In this document: positions 35,604 through 44,243 of the stretch, piece after piece
Numbering within the stretch: the stretch's first letter is position 1
Layout of the letters: every line of letters starts with the position of its first letter
Notes under the pieces: model-generated
What the model was told of the DNA's origin: nothing
Database searches by the model: none
Seen by the model: only the letters and a program-made list of their open reading frames with translations
DNA from: JAFLCM01 sp964510955
Lineage (GTDB): Bacteria; Planctomycetota; Phycisphaerae; Phycisphaerales; UBA1924
Direction of reading: 5' to 3'
Assembly: GCA_964510955.1 (NCBI GenBank)
Contig: CAZEDW010000002.1
Span: 1 to 64,000 of the forward strand
Length of the DNA: 64,000 nt
Made by a program: the position numbers and the translations under genes

Positions 35604-35857
35604 CAGGCGTTCTCCGTTGCCGGCGATCTCACGGCGCCGACGGCTCCCGCCGGTGCGACCGTGCGGGGCGCCAATACCTCGTCGATGACAGTCCGACGAA
35701 GCGTCACCATACCCATCGGCGTCTGGACGTCCCGCGTTTGGGTACGGGTCCGTTTCGGCGCGGGTTCGGATCGTACATCGGTCCGAACGGCCCGCGCGAT
35801 GTGTCCGAAGAACTGGCCGACGGAGAAAGCGATGGTTTTCTTGGACGTTGGCGGCAC
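35603..35857 (-). CDS. Small conserved-looking protein coupled to the lipoprotein gene
   Basis: 84 residues, GTG start at 35857 with GGGAGA upstream at good spacing. The first ~25 residues include TIAFSVGQFFGHIARAVR, a possibly amphipathic helix; the centre has TPMGMVTLRRTVIDEV. Short planctomycete proteins with this kind of N-terminus occur next to lipoprotein genes, but I cannot name a family. Reality is supported by the ribosome binding site and the TGATG junction. Confidence 0.62.
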   Translation of the reverse strand: MPPTSKKTIAFSVGQFFGHIARAVRTDVRSEPAPKRTRTQTRDVQTPMGMVTLRRTVIDEVLAPRTVAPAGAVGAVRSPATENA

Positions 35858-35883
35858 CGGCGCGTCTCCCGGGGTGAGTCGTA

Positions 35884-36975
35884 TCAGGGCACCTTGACGA
35901 GCTGGCTGGGCTGTTGGCCGCTCTCGCCCATCTTGATCGGGTATTGCCCGTTCAACAGGTTGAGAGGGTAGGCTTGTTTCAGGCGCGTGATCTCGGGGTT
36001 CATGGCGCGCCCGGTGGTCCGGTCCACATCGCGCTCGCTGAACAGGCCGATCGTCACCATGCTGCGGCGCGGGCCGTGGTGGTAGAAGGCACGCTCGCCC
36101 TGGTCTCGGAGCACCTTGGCGGCCTTCTCGGCGGTGCGCTTGGCCTCGTCGGGCTTGTCCGGGGTTTCGTAGACGGCGATCTGCAGGGTGAACAGCTCGC
36201 CGGGGTCGGCGCCGAGCCGCCGCCGGACGGTGGCGAGGTCCATCTCGGGCGCGGCGCCGCGGTCGTGCCCCGCCGGCGGGGCCATGAAAGCCGAGGAATA
36301 GGGGCGGAACCCGGGCGATGCCTCGAACTCGCGGATCATCTTGAGGTCGCGCTGGGCCGCGGCGTCACCCGGCTTTGCGTAGGACCCCAGGATCAGTGCG
36401 GCCCCCGCCTCGGTCGCTCGGACCTCAATGTCGTCCCGCTTGAGTTGGGCGGACACCTGCCCGAGACGCTGCGTCGCCTGGGCCGCGGCATCCTTGCCCT
36501 TGAATGTCTCGAGCATGATCCCCCAGCCGGCGCTTCCCGCGGCTGTGTTGGGATCATCCCCGGTGGCGGTATCTTTGGGATGCCCAAAGAGCTCCCGCCC
36601 CTCCTTGGTGAGGGCGGGGTCGATGCTCCCCGGCGCGGGGGTGGAACGGTTTGGGGGCTGCTGGGAAGGCTTTTCGGCATCCCGGGACGGCCCGGAGGGT
36701 TTGGGCTTGTCACCGGACTTGACGGGAGGCTTGCTGAAAAAGTCGCTGCTGGGCTGGGCCGCCGCCACGGGGATCGCGGTCCATCCGCCCAGCTCGGCGA
36801 GGGCTCCTGCCAGAACCAGTAGGCCAACCGCGAGGAGTCGCGGGTGGGCACCCAGGGGGCGGCGGCGGGCACGAGAACAGGGCAATTTTCTTGTGCCGTC
36901 CAAGGTCTGGTTATCACTGTAAGTGCTTACTAGACAGGATGTTAGGCAAAAGTTCTCGCGCGGGGCAATTGTCAT
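35884..36975 (-). CDS. Exported protein with two SPOR-like repeats
   Basis: 363 residues from ATG at 36975, with AAAGGA upstream; the frame continues to 37215 without a better start. A basic, cysteine-containing N-terminal region precedes a membrane segment at about 62-85 (LLAVGLLVLAGALAELGG). A Pro/Ser/Lys-rich linker (100-145) follows, then two alpha/beta units: one around GWGIMLETFKGKDAAAQATQRL and a second around LFTLQIAVYETPDKPDEAKRT ending GPRRSMVTIGLF. The pattern of a strand (F-x-hydrophobic), helix, strand is that of SPOR-like peptidoglycan-binding repeats. Septal or wall association is inference. Confidence 0.65.
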   Translation of the reverse strand: MTIAPRENFCLTSCLVSTYSDNQTLDGTRKLPCSRARRRPLGAHPRLLAVGLLVLAGALAELGGWTAIPVAAAQPSSDFFSKPPVKSGDKPKPSGPSRDAEKPSQQPPNRSTPAPGSIDPALTKEGRELFGHPKDTATGDDPNTAAGSAGWGIMLETFKGKDAAAQATQRLGQVSAQLKRDDIEVRATEAGAALILGSYAKPGDAAAQRDLKMIREFEASPGFRPYSSAFMAPPAGHDRGAAPEMDLATVRRRLGADPGELFTLQIAVYETPDKPDEAKRTAEKAAKVLRDQGERAFYHHGPRRSMVTIGLFSERDVDRTTGRAMNPEITRLKQAYPLNLLNGQYPIKMGESGQQPSQLVKVP

Positions 36976-37159
36976 GGGTCCTTTCCGGGCCAGACGATAC
37001 ATCAGCACCAGACAGGCACCCCTCGTGGTGCCGGGGGCTGGAGGCCCCCATTGGTTGTCTGAGCCCTCGGCAGGTTCGATCACGCCTGCCTTTGGGTTGT
37101 CAGTCCGTCCTTGGATGGCCGCCCGACGATCACCCGGCGGCCCGAAGGAGCATCGTGTC

Positions 37160-37459
37160 ATGAACTGCGTGAACCATTTGAACTCAACGTCGAGCGTGCG
37201 AGCGGAAGGGTACACCGCCGCCGGCCGCGGCGTGACGCCGCCAACGTCGGCGCCGGTGTCGCCGGACCGCTCCGATCGAGTGGAGCTTTCGGACGCCGCC
37301 CGGGCGCTGGCCAGTCAGCCGACGCCCATCCGCCAGGACCTCGTGTCCCGCGTGCGCGATGAGCTGGCCCGCGGGGTGTACGACTCGGACTCGAAACTCG
37401 ACCAGGCCATCACCGAGCTGGCGAAGGACCTGACGCCGCTGAACGACGTGTACGGCTGA
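37160..37459 (+). CDS. flgM: FlgM-like anti-sigma-28 factor
   Basis: 99 residues, ATG at 37160 with AGGAG upstream. The middle contains SDRVELSDAARALAS, the conserved start of the FlgM domain, followed by helices (IRQDLVSRVRDELARGVY, then KLDQAITELAKDL). FlgM binds and silences the flagellar sigma factor FliA until the hook is complete. No flagellar structural gene is nearby, so the assignment rests on the domain pattern alone. A strong terminator follows. Confidence 0.72.
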   Translation: MNCVNHLNSTSSVRAEGYTAAGRGVTPPTSAPVSPDRSDRVELSDAARALASQPTPIRQDLVSRVRDELARGVYDSDSKLDQAITELAKDLTPLNDVYG

Positions 37460-37497
37460 TTCAAGGTCGTCGGTTCCTGGTTTCGTGATCATTCCCC

Positions 37498-37535
37498 CGC
37501 CCCGGGCCGCTGCATGGCTCGGGGCGGTTGTTTTT
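37498..37535 (+). terminator. Intrinsic terminator after the FlgM-like gene
   Basis: CGCCCCGGGCC (37498-37508) pairs with GGCTCGGGGCG (37516-37526), with one G-T pair, followed by GTTGTTTTT. Confidence 0.85.
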
Positions 37536-37774
37536 GGGATTCATCGGGGCTCGACGGTTTCTGGCCTGAAGCGCGGCGGGTGTCATGCCGCGACAACGGG
37601 CGGTCGGAATGACGGGGTGCGCGGTCCGATCCCCATCGCCCGGTCTGAGTTGAGTCGGCGCGCGGGGTTGTGGTGAATCTTCCGCAACTTTCCGGCTGAT
37701 AACCGATATGGGCTTTCCGAGCGCCGCGGCGGCGTTGGTCGTGCCGTGCGCTTGTTCATCCTGCGGAGCCAGCC

Positions 37775-40700
37775 ATGCCGACGCGCCAGAACCCGGGTCT
37801 TCATCCGTTCCTCGTCACCCTGATCGCCGGTCTGTCGCTGGGTGTTCCGGCGCTGGCCCAACCGGCGTCGCCCGCGCCCGAAGGGTCGCCGGCACCGAAG
37901 GCTCCGGCGGACAAGGAGCCGCCGGAGTTCCCCAAGTGGGAGGAGGTGTCAAAGGACTACACCAAGGTCGCGGCGCCGGACGGGGCGATGTACACGCTGT
38001 GGACGCGGAACAAGGACGGCCAGATGCTGGCCGAGCTGCCGGGGGACTTCGCCAACAAGAAGTACCTGTTCGCGATGACGCAGTCGTCGGGCGACATGTG
38101 GGCGGGCTTGCAGGGGGCGGACCTCTTGGCGTACTGGAAGCGGTATGACAAGCGGCTGGCGCTGATCGAGCCGAACCTGGCGGTTCGCTCGACGGGGGAC
38201 GAGCCGTCGAAGATCTCGGTGGGGCGTCACTTCACCGACCGGGTGGTGCTGGACGTGCCGATCGCGTGCATGGGCCCCGGCGGCGGGCCGGTGATCGACC
38301 TTGACGCGCTGCTGATCGGGCAGGCGACCAAGTTCTTCGGCGGGCAGGGCTCGGGGCTGAACGCGGCGCTGGCGCGCATCAGCGAGGCCAAGAGCTTCCC
38401 CAACAACGTCGAGGTCGCCTTCGAGGTTCCCGGGCGCGGCGGGGAGTTCCAGATCCTGCATTACTCCATCAGCATCCTGCCGGAGAACACCGGCTACAAG
38501 CCCCGCGAGGCCGACGAGCGGGTGGGGTACTTCACGACCAACTTCAAGGACCTGGGCAAGTTCGGCGAGGACGAGAAGTTCGTTCGCTACATCAACCGCT
38601 GGAACCTGGAGAAGGCCGACCCGAAGCTGAAGATCAGCCCGCCCAAGCAACCCATCGTGTTCTACATCGAGCACACGGTGCCGGTGCGGTACCGGCGGTT
38701 CATCCGCGACGGCATCCTGTACTGGAACAAGGCGTTCGAGAAGGTCGGCATCTCCGACGCCATGGAGGTGCAGATCCAGGACAAGACCACCGGGGCCAAC
38801 ATGGACAAGGACCCCGAGGACGTCCGCTACAACTTCATCCGCTGGCTGAGCAACGACATCGCAACCGCCATCGGTCCCTCGCGCACCGACCCGAGGACCG
38901 GGCAGATCCTCGACGCCGACATCGTCACCACCGACGGCTGGATCCGCGTGTTCTGGAACCAGACCAACCGGCTGCTGCCCGAGACAGCGATGGACGGCAT
39001 GAGCGCCGAGACGCTGGCGTGGCTGGAGCGGCGCCCGCAGTGGGACCCGCGTGTCCGCCTCGCCGCGCCGGAGGAGCGCGAGGCGGTGATGGCGCGCCTG
39101 GCCGCCGAGAGCGCCCGGCGCGGCGTGCAGCGCTTCAACTCTCAGGTCGTGCCCGCCCCGTTCGGCTCGAGCAGTTACACCGACTCGATGCCCACCAACT
39201 GCTTCCCATCGCCCACCGAGCGGATGCTCGATGCGTCGCCCGACGCCGCCAAGCGCTGGATGGACCGCATGTGCATGGCCGCCAGCGGCAAGGCATTCGA
39301 CATGGCGGTGATGGGGATGCACCTGGAGATCGCCGGGCTGCTCGACCAGGATGAGAACGAGGGCGACAAGCCCAAGGACGACAAGAAGGACGACAAGGAC
39401 AAGAAGAAGGACGACAAGAAAAAGGACGAGAAGCCCGAGCCCAAGTACGACAAGATCGACGGCATCCCCGACTGGTTCGTCGGCCCCGTGCTGGCCGACC
39501 TGATCGCGCACGAGGTGGGGCACACGCTGGGCCTGCGCCACAACTTCAAGGCCTCGGGCATCTACTCGCTGAAGGACATCAACTCCGACGCCTTCAAGGG
39601 CAAGAAGGCGTTCACCGGCTCGGTGATGGACTACAACCCCGTCAACATCAACATGGGCGACGGGCCCGTGCAGGGCGACTGGGCCATGATCGACATCGGG
39701 CCCTACGACATGTGGGCGATCGAGTACGGCTATACCAGCGGCGACGTGAAGGACGTGCTGAAGCGGGTGGCCGAGCCGGAGCTGATCTACGGGACTGATG
39801 AGGATACTTCCGGCCCCGACCCGCTCGCGCGCCGGTATGACTTCGCCGCCGACCCGCTGGACTACGCCAACAGCCGCCTCAAGCTGGCCAAGTATCACCG
39901 CGAGCGGCTGCTGGAGAAGTACGTCAAGGACGGGCAGAGCTGGGCCAAGGCGCGGCGCGGCTACATGATGACGCTCAACGAGCACATGGGCGCCATCTTC
40001 CACATGACCCGCTGGGTCGGCGGGAGCTTTGTCAACCGCGACCGCAAGGGCGACCCCAACGGGCGCGACCCCGTGCAGCCCGTTCCGGTCGAGAAGCAGC
40101 GGGCGGCGCTGAAGTTCATCATCGACAACGCGTTCTTCGACGAGGCTTTCGGGCTTTCGCCGCAGATCCTCCAGCACATGACGGTCGACAAGTTCTGGGA
40201 CGACGGCGGCTCGCCCTTCGAGGACGCCACCTGGCCGGTGCACGACCGCATCCTGGGGATCCAGGCCGCGGTGCTGACGGGCCTGATGAACCCCGGCACG
40301 ATGCGCCACGTGCTCGACAACGAGTGGCGGACGCCCGCGGGCCAGGACGCCGTCACGCTGCCGGAGGTGATGAACGCGGTGTCGGACGCGGTGTGGAAGG
40401 AGATCGAATCCAAGCCCGGCAAGCGGTTCACGGCCCGCGAGCCGATGATCTCGAGCCTGCGCCGAAACCTGCAGCGCGAGCACGCCGAGCGGCTGATCGA
40501 CCTGGCTTTCCCCGGCGGCGTGAGCGGGGCGGCGGGCAACCCGACGGCGACGCTGGCGGTCGCCAAGCTTCGCGAGCTGAAGGACAAGATCGCCGGCGTG
40601 CTCGACAGCGGGCGGGACCGGCTCGACCCGTACAGCAGCGCCCACCTGTCAGAAGTGAAGCTCCGCATCGAGAAGAGTCTCGACGCCCAGTACATCTACA

Positions 40701-40840
40701 ACACCGACAAGATCGGGGGTGGGGGGTTCCCGTTCTTCTTCTTCGGGAAGCAGGGGATGCCGGAAGCTCAAGGTGGATCGCCGACGGGTGAAGGGTCGGC
40801 CCCCGGGCTAATGCCGGGGCGGGGGCCGGAGATGCCGTAG
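37775..40840 (+). CDS. Large exported zinc-dependent metalloprotease (DUF5117/DUF4953 type)
   Basis: 1,021 residues. ATG at 37775 follows GGAG and opens a signal peptide ending near GVPALAQ. The catalytic site is HEVGHTLGLRHNF, with the first histidine at residue 579, a metzincin-style HExxHxxGxxH; the Met-turn candidate is TGSVMDYNP. Upstream are family motifs (FLIGQATKFF-like region, YIEHTVPVRYRRFIRDGILYWNKAFEKVG). A strongly charged Asp/Lys linker (about residues 527-565) sits just before the active site. Such proteases are common in planctomycetes and Bacteroidetes, acting outside the cytoplasm; the substrate is unknown. Confidence 0.9.
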   Translation: MPTRQNPGLHPFLVTLIAGLSLGVPALAQPASPAPEGSPAPKAPADKEPPEFPKWEEVSKDYTKVAAPDGAMYTLWTRNKDGQMLAELPGDFANKKYLFAMTQSSGDMWAGLQGADLLAYWKRYDKRLALIEPNLAVRSTGDEPSKISVGRHFTDRVVLDVPIACMGPGGGPVIDLDALLIGQATKFFGGQGSGLNAALARISEAKSFPNNVEVAFEVPGRGGEFQILHYSISILPENTGYKPREADERVGYFTTNFKDLGKFGEDEKFVRYINRWNLEKADPKLKISPPKQPIVFYIEHTVPVRYRRFIRDGILYWNKAFEKVGISDAMEVQIQDKTTGANMDKDPEDVRYNFIRWLSNDIATAIGPSRTDPRTGQILDADIVTTDGWIRVFWNQTNRLLPETAMDGMSAETLAWLERRPQWDPRVRLAAPEEREAVMARLAAESARRGVQRFNSQVVPAPFGSSSYTDSMPTNCFPSPTERMLDASPDAAKRWMDRMCMAASGKAFDMAVMGMHLEIAGLLDQDENEGDKPKDDKKDDKDKKKDDKKKDEKPEPKYDKIDGIPDWFVGPVLADLIAHEVGHTLGLRHNFKASGIYSLKDINSDAFKGKKAFTGSVMDYNPVNINMGDGPVQGDWAMIDIGPYDMWAIEYGYTSGDVKDVLKRVAEPELIYGTDEDTSGPDPLARRYDFAADPLDYANSRLKLAKYHRERLLEKYVKDGQSWAKARRGYMMTLNEHMGAIFHMTRWVGGSFVNRDRKGDPNGRDPVQPVPVEKQRAALKFIIDNAFFDEAFGLSPQILQHMTVDKFWDDGGSPFEDATWPVHDRILGIQAAVLTGLMNPGTMRHVLDNEWRTPAGQDAVTLPEVMNAVSDAVWKEIESKPGKRFTAREPMISSLRRNLQREHAERLIDLAFPGGVSGAAGNPTATLAVAKLRELKDKIAGVLDSGRDRLDPYSSAHLSEVKLRIEKSLDAQYIYNTDKIGGGGFPFFFFGKQGMPEAQGGSPTGEGSAPGLMPGRGPEMP

Positions 40841-40881
40841 AGTTCCGTCATAGCCGAAGTGTGCTACTGAAATCCAAGACG

Positions 40882-40916
40882 AAACCCGCCCCGCAATCCG
40901 ACGGGGCGGTTTCTTT
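40882..40916 (+). terminator. Intrinsic terminator after the metalloprotease gene
   Basis: AACCCGCCCCG pairs with CGGGGCGGTTT across an 8-base loop, followed by CTTTT. Confidence 0.85.
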
Positions 40917-41150
40917 TGGGAGCCGTACAGGCGTACGGTTACTTCAAAGCGCGATCGCCAACTGAACTTTTTGGAACGCCGGTGCCGCGGCGCGACTCTA
41001 CTTCTGAGAAGAACGGCGCGCCCTTGGGCGGGTGCGGCTACCCCACATCGAGAAGAACGACAACGGCCTGAGCTGACTCCGTGTATTCGAGCGCGCCCGC
41101 GTCGTGGCGTCGCTCCGGTTGCACGGTGCTCGTGTATCGGAGGTTCACCG

Positions 41151-41477
41151 ATGATCACTTTGCTCGCGTCTTCTACCAACGCCTCTTTCCCGGTATCCAA
41201 GCCGGTTGCGCCGCCGTTGCCACCGGCCCATCCGCCGCCGCAGAGGGGCCAGCGCCCCCGGATGCCGCCGCTGTACCCGCCGATCACGCGCCGTCCGACC
41301 GGTCGCTCGGACGTCGTGCTCGAGGGCTTGTCCCGCGACAACATCGTCGCGGCGAACGCAGCATTCCACACCCACACTCGCTGGATGATCGAACACGGCG
41401 GCGAACTCATCGGCGTTGTCTGGAAGCCCAAGCGCCACGGCGATCCCAACATCATCCGGCCCGTCCCTGACGCCTGA
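41151..41477 (+). CDS. Small proline-rich protein, unknown function
   Basis: 108 residues. ATG at 41151 has GGAGG seven bases upstream, which is why I accept it over the longer open frame. The N-terminal half is Pro-rich (PPLPPAHPPPQRGQRP), probably disordered. The C-terminal half looks folded, with NAAFHTHTRWMIEHGGELIGVVWKPKRHGD. I do not recognise the family. It is 84 bases ahead of a membrane protein gene on the same strand. Confidence 0.6.
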   Translation: MITLLASSTNASFPVSKPVAPPLPPAHPPPQRGQRPRMPPLYPPITRRPTGRSDVVLEGLSRDNIVAANAAFHTHTRWMIEHGGELIGVVWKPKRHGDPNIIRPVPDA

Positions 41478-41561
41478 TCCAACCACACACGCGTCGCGGC
41501 ACTCGGCGTCGGCGCGTCGCCCGCGCCGGGCCCGCGACTCGGTTCCACAAGGAGCATCATC

Positions 41562-42305
41562 ATGTTCATCAAGTTTCTTCTCTGCATCGTCACCGCCGCC
41601 TGGCTCGGGGCCAGCATCCGCGGCGTGTGGCGCCTCCGCCTCACGATCAAGGAAGGCGAAAGCGCGTTCCGGCGGATCAACTCTGAAATCGACACTCTGA
41701 AGCCCGGCGACGTGCGCGGGTACATGGCCGTTATCGGCGCCGCGAAGGTGCTGCCGCCGAACCACCCCGGCTGCAACCTGATCCGCGCCGGGCTGATGGA
41801 CCCCAACGTGCTGCACGACGCGTTCACGCGCCACCGCGAGCTGTCGCGGATCATCGCCGACACGCTCCGGCCCCACCGGCGCTCCATCGGCGTGATCGGC
41901 TCGCCACTGGGCATCATCGGCGTCTGCTTCGGGTGGATCGGCGCCTCGATCCCTGGCTGCGCCCTGGCGACGACCGACGGGTCGGCCGCGCTGCTCGCCG
42001 CGGTCATCGTCGGCATCGCCGTCGCGGGCATGGGCGTGGTCGGGGCCGAGGCGCTTCACGCGTACCTCAACCACATTGAGCACCGCCTGACCCACGACGC
42101 CGAGGCGGCCCTGCTCCGCCTGCGCGGGAAGATGGTCGAGCACCGCGAGGCCCTGCGTCGCGGCGGGGCGGGCGGTTCGGGTGAAGCGGGAGTCTTGAAC
42201 GCGGTCGGCCCGCGCGGACCGTGGGCCCCGGCAGGGCCGTCGGTGTCGGCGGTGCCGCAGTTGAATCTGGCGGATGAGCGCCGGCGAATCCGCGATTGGG
42301 CGTAG
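41562..42305 (+). CDS. Membrane protein with MotA/ExbB-like topology, function unknown
   Basis: 247 residues, ATG with AAGGAG upstream. One span at the N-terminus (MFIKFLLCIVTAAWLGASI), a cytoplasmic helical region, then two adjacent spans (about 108-128 and 140-165; GVIGSPLGIIGVCFGWIGA and LLAAVIVGIAVAGMGVVGAE) and a charged tail. The paired C-terminal spans with small residues and the preceding cytoplasmic loop recall MotA/TolQ/ExbB proton-channel proteins, but no ExbD/MotB partner is near, so this is only a topological resemblance. Confidence 0.68.
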   Translation: MFIKFLLCIVTAAWLGASIRGVWRLRLTIKEGESAFRRINSEIDTLKPGDVRGYMAVIGAAKVLPPNHPGCNLIRAGLMDPNVLHDAFTRHRELSRIIADTLRPHRRSIGVIGSPLGIIGVCFGWIGASIPGCALATTDGSAALLAAVIVGIAVAGMGVVGAEALHAYLNHIEHRLTHDAEAALLRLRGKMVEHREALRRGGAGGSGEAGVLNAVGPRGPWAPAGPSVSAVPQLNLADERRRIRDWA

Positions 42306-42345
42306 GGGTATTGCCAGACAGTAGGTCGCTTGATCTCGATCTCAC

Positions 42346-42385
42346 ACGCCTGTGCCGCGCGATGCGCGGCTCAGGCGTATTTGTT
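42346..42385 (+). terminator. Intrinsic terminator after the MotA-like gene
   Basis: ACGCCTG-T-GCCGCGC (42346-42360) pairs with GCGCGGC-T-CAGGCGT (42364-42378), giving 14 pairs with one mismatch, followed by ATTTGTT. Confidence 0.75.
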
Positions 42386-42475
42386 GCGCGTGCGTGATGA
42401 TCAAGGAAAGCTCCGGGCGGGATATCTGGGGCGTCAACGCCTCGCGGGTCGATTGGAAATACCCGTCAGAGGGGC

Positions 42476-42602
42476 GAGGCAAGGCGGCCCGAGTGCTCTA
42501 GGCCACGACTCATCAACGGGGCGACGGATCACCTGCAATGATGGTTGGTCGGTGCCAGCCTGACATTGCTGGGGGATTCCGGAGCGCGGGCCGCCTTGCC
42601 TC
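42476..42602. repeat. 127-bp segment bounded by perfect 16-bp inverted repeats
   Basis: GAGGCAAGGCGGCCCG (42476-42491) and its exact reverse complement (42587-42602) enclose 95 bases without an ORF. The size and terminal inverted repeats are like a miniature transposable element, but I see no flanking target duplication. The remainder of the 42386-42654 gap holds nothing else I can name. Confidence 0.6.
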
Positions 42603-42654
42603 ACCTACCCGATTCTACCGGGCCGACTCGCGCAAGTCCGGGAACTAACCAGCA

Positions 42655-43248
42655 TCACGAGGCAATACTGTCTCTGCCGACCTGCGGATCCGCAGGACGC
42701 TTCACGCGAATTGTGTGCTGCGCGAGTACGCCATGAACCTTGGTCGCGCTGCGGCCGATCCGCTTCGCATTGTCGCGGACAGACAGCTTGCGTGCAAAAT
42801 TCATCAGCACCGACTGTTCCACCTGAGACAGCAGACGGAGGTATCGGTGGACGAACGCTCGGGCTTCGGCGTCCTCTACTTGGCTCCGCGCCGGCTCCTG
42901 GGAAGCGTTGGGAGTGTCGCTCGCTACGGCATTACCATGGTAACGGGACCAGTCCTTACTGTGCCGCCCGCCGATCTTCTTGGCGGCGTTTTTGCAACAG
43001 ATCCAAACGTAGTCGGGTCCATCCTCAATTTCCTTGTCGGCATTCGGACCCCGCCCGCCGAGCCATAGCGAAGTCGCTACGCTTGTAGCGGACAGATCAG
43101 CAAGCCCCTCCGAATCGGGGTTTCCCGTAAGGGCCTGCCAGCAAGCCGCCTTTAGGGCGAGCATCACGCCGATACGGTTGGTCTCAAACACCTGCGCGAT
43201 TTCAGCAGGGCTAGTGGGCGAACCAAAATAACCACTCAGCGATTCCAT
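42655..43248 (-). CDS. Atypical sigma-70-like (ECF) regulator
   Basis: 197 residues, ATG at 43248 with GGAGGA upstream. The C-terminal part (about 140-185) reads as a region-4 helix-turn-helix: LLSQVEQSVLMNFARKLSVR then NAKRIGRSATKVHGVLAQ. The N-terminal part has a weak region-2 likeness (ATSLWLGG...DYVWICCKNAAKKIGG). Codon choice is less GC-biased than in the neighbouring genes, a hint of transfer. No anti-sigma or kinase gene accompanies it. It could instead be a phage-like or transposon-borne transcription factor. Confidence 0.6.
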   Translation of the reverse strand: MESLSGYFGSPTSPAEIAQVFETNRIGVMLALKAACWQALTGNPDSEGLADLSATSVATSLWLGGRGPNADKEIEDGPDYVWICCKNAAKKIGGRHSKDWSRYHGNAVASDTPNASQEPARSQVEDAEARAFVHRYLRLLSQVEQSVLMNFARKLSVRDNAKRIGRSATKVHGVLAQHTIRVKRPADPQVGRDSIAS

Positions 43249-43384
43249 GTCGGTGTCCTCCGTGCGTCTCCTTTCGGGAATCACCCGATTGGCGGCGCGG
43301 AGCCATGGTGTCGGATCCTCCAAGTTGGTGGCCCTGGCGGGCCAAAGTGTGCGAGTCGCGGAAACGACACGCACAGGTTGTCGG

Positions 43385-43726
43385 TCAATGCTCAACGAGC
43401 AGCGGCTCACATTCCTGTCGCGGAACCGATTGGATGCGCCTCGAGCAGTCAATTAGTTCCGTCATCATGACGCTCAGGAGTTCGTTCTGGCGCCTCGACA
43501 GCGGCTCACGTACAAGCATTTCGTAATTCGCAACGCCTTCCGGCGTCGGCTGCGCACTGCTAGTGATAAAGCGGACGATTCTGTCGAACCCCGCCTCCGC
43601 CGCGGCGAGATCCGTGTCGGTGTACGCCTGCTCGGAGGAATCAGTTGCAGGACAGAATTTCTGACTTCGGCTGCCCGAGGGCGACAGACGAAGTGGCTCC
43701 GGTGGTGGTGTCGGCTTTGATTCCAC
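43385..43726 (-). CDS. Possible small protein between the Ile-rich and sigma-like genes
   Basis: 113 residues if started at GTG 43726, overlapping the end of the upstream gene by 86 bases. The C-terminal ~85 residues look protein-like (DLAAAEAGFDRIVRFITSS, then SRRQNELLSVMMTELIDCSRRI, helical and balanced in charge). The N-terminal part in this frame is Pro/Ser-rich and may be non-coding, so the true start is uncertain. No family recognised. Confidence 0.4.
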   Translation of the reverse strand: MESKPTPPPEPLRLSPSGSRSQKFCPATDSSEQAYTDTDLAAAEAGFDRIVRFITSSAQPTPEGVANYEMLVREPLSRRQNELLSVMMTELIDCSRRIQSVPRQECEPLLVEH

Positions 43727-44243
43727 AATTGCTTCCGCCGATGGCGGCGTCAACGATGCGAATCTCAATGCCACTGGCGATGATGATCTCTCCGGGGATG
43801 CTGATCCCTTTGTAGGCGATGGCGAAGCCGATCGAACGGATCGCTCGGATGGAGGCGATGAGGGCGTCGATGCTCGTGATCGGGTCGATGCCGGCGTTGA
43901 TGGTGGCGATGGTGTCCGCGATTTCAATGCCAGTGGCGTTGAAGCGGATGCTCGAGCCCTTGGCGGGAATGCCGTCGATGCGCTTGGTCTTGCCGTTGAT
44001 GCCACCGACGATGATGGCGGTTTCGCGGATGTTGTTGATGGCATTGATGATCTCGATGCGGCCGGGGATCTCAAAGGCGATCTGCCCCTTGATGGTGATG
44101 GGACGGATCGCGATGCTCTTGATCTCGGTAGACCCGATGATCAGGTCGCCGTAGATCGTGGTGCCGGCCAAATTGGCACCACGGGCGTCCAGCATAGCGA
44201 AGGACGCCTCGGCAACAACAGACTTCATGCAAGTGAGACTCAT
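43641..44243 (-). CDS. Isoleucine-rich repetitive protein, unknown function
   Basis: 200 residues, ATG at 44243 with AGGAG upstream at good spacing. I count 44 isoleucines (22 percent), about three to four times a usual level. They recur every 3-5 residues between 28 and 175 (GTTIYGDLIIGSTEIKSI, then TIATINAGIDPITSIDALIA). No signal peptide is evident. The regular spacing of Ile with Gly, Asn and Asp between suggests a beta-solenoid or stacked-strand fold. The opposite strand reads as a Met-rich frame, a by-product of ATC codons. No family recognised. It may be cotranscribed with the two following minus-strand genes. Confidence 0.6.
   Translation of the reverse strand: MSLTCMKSVVAEASFAMLDARGANLAGTTIYGDLIIGSTEIKSIAIRPITIKGQIAFEIPGRIEIINAINNIRETAIIVGGINGKTKRIDGIPAKGSSIRFNATGIEIADTIATINAGIDPITSIDALIASIRAIRSIGFAIAYKGISIPGEIIIASGIEIRIVDAAIGGSNCGIKADTTTGATSSVALGQPKSEILSCN

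Noticed and set aside
35738..35971. Small plus-strand ORF near 35.8 kb
   Set aside because: It overlaps the start regions of minus-strand genes that have ribosome binding sites and coupled junctions; no support of its own.
43819..44154. 111-residue Met-rich plus-strand ORF
   Set aside because: It is the exact antisense of the Ile-rich gene; Met codons mirror the opposite strand's pattern, and no ribosome binding site supports it.
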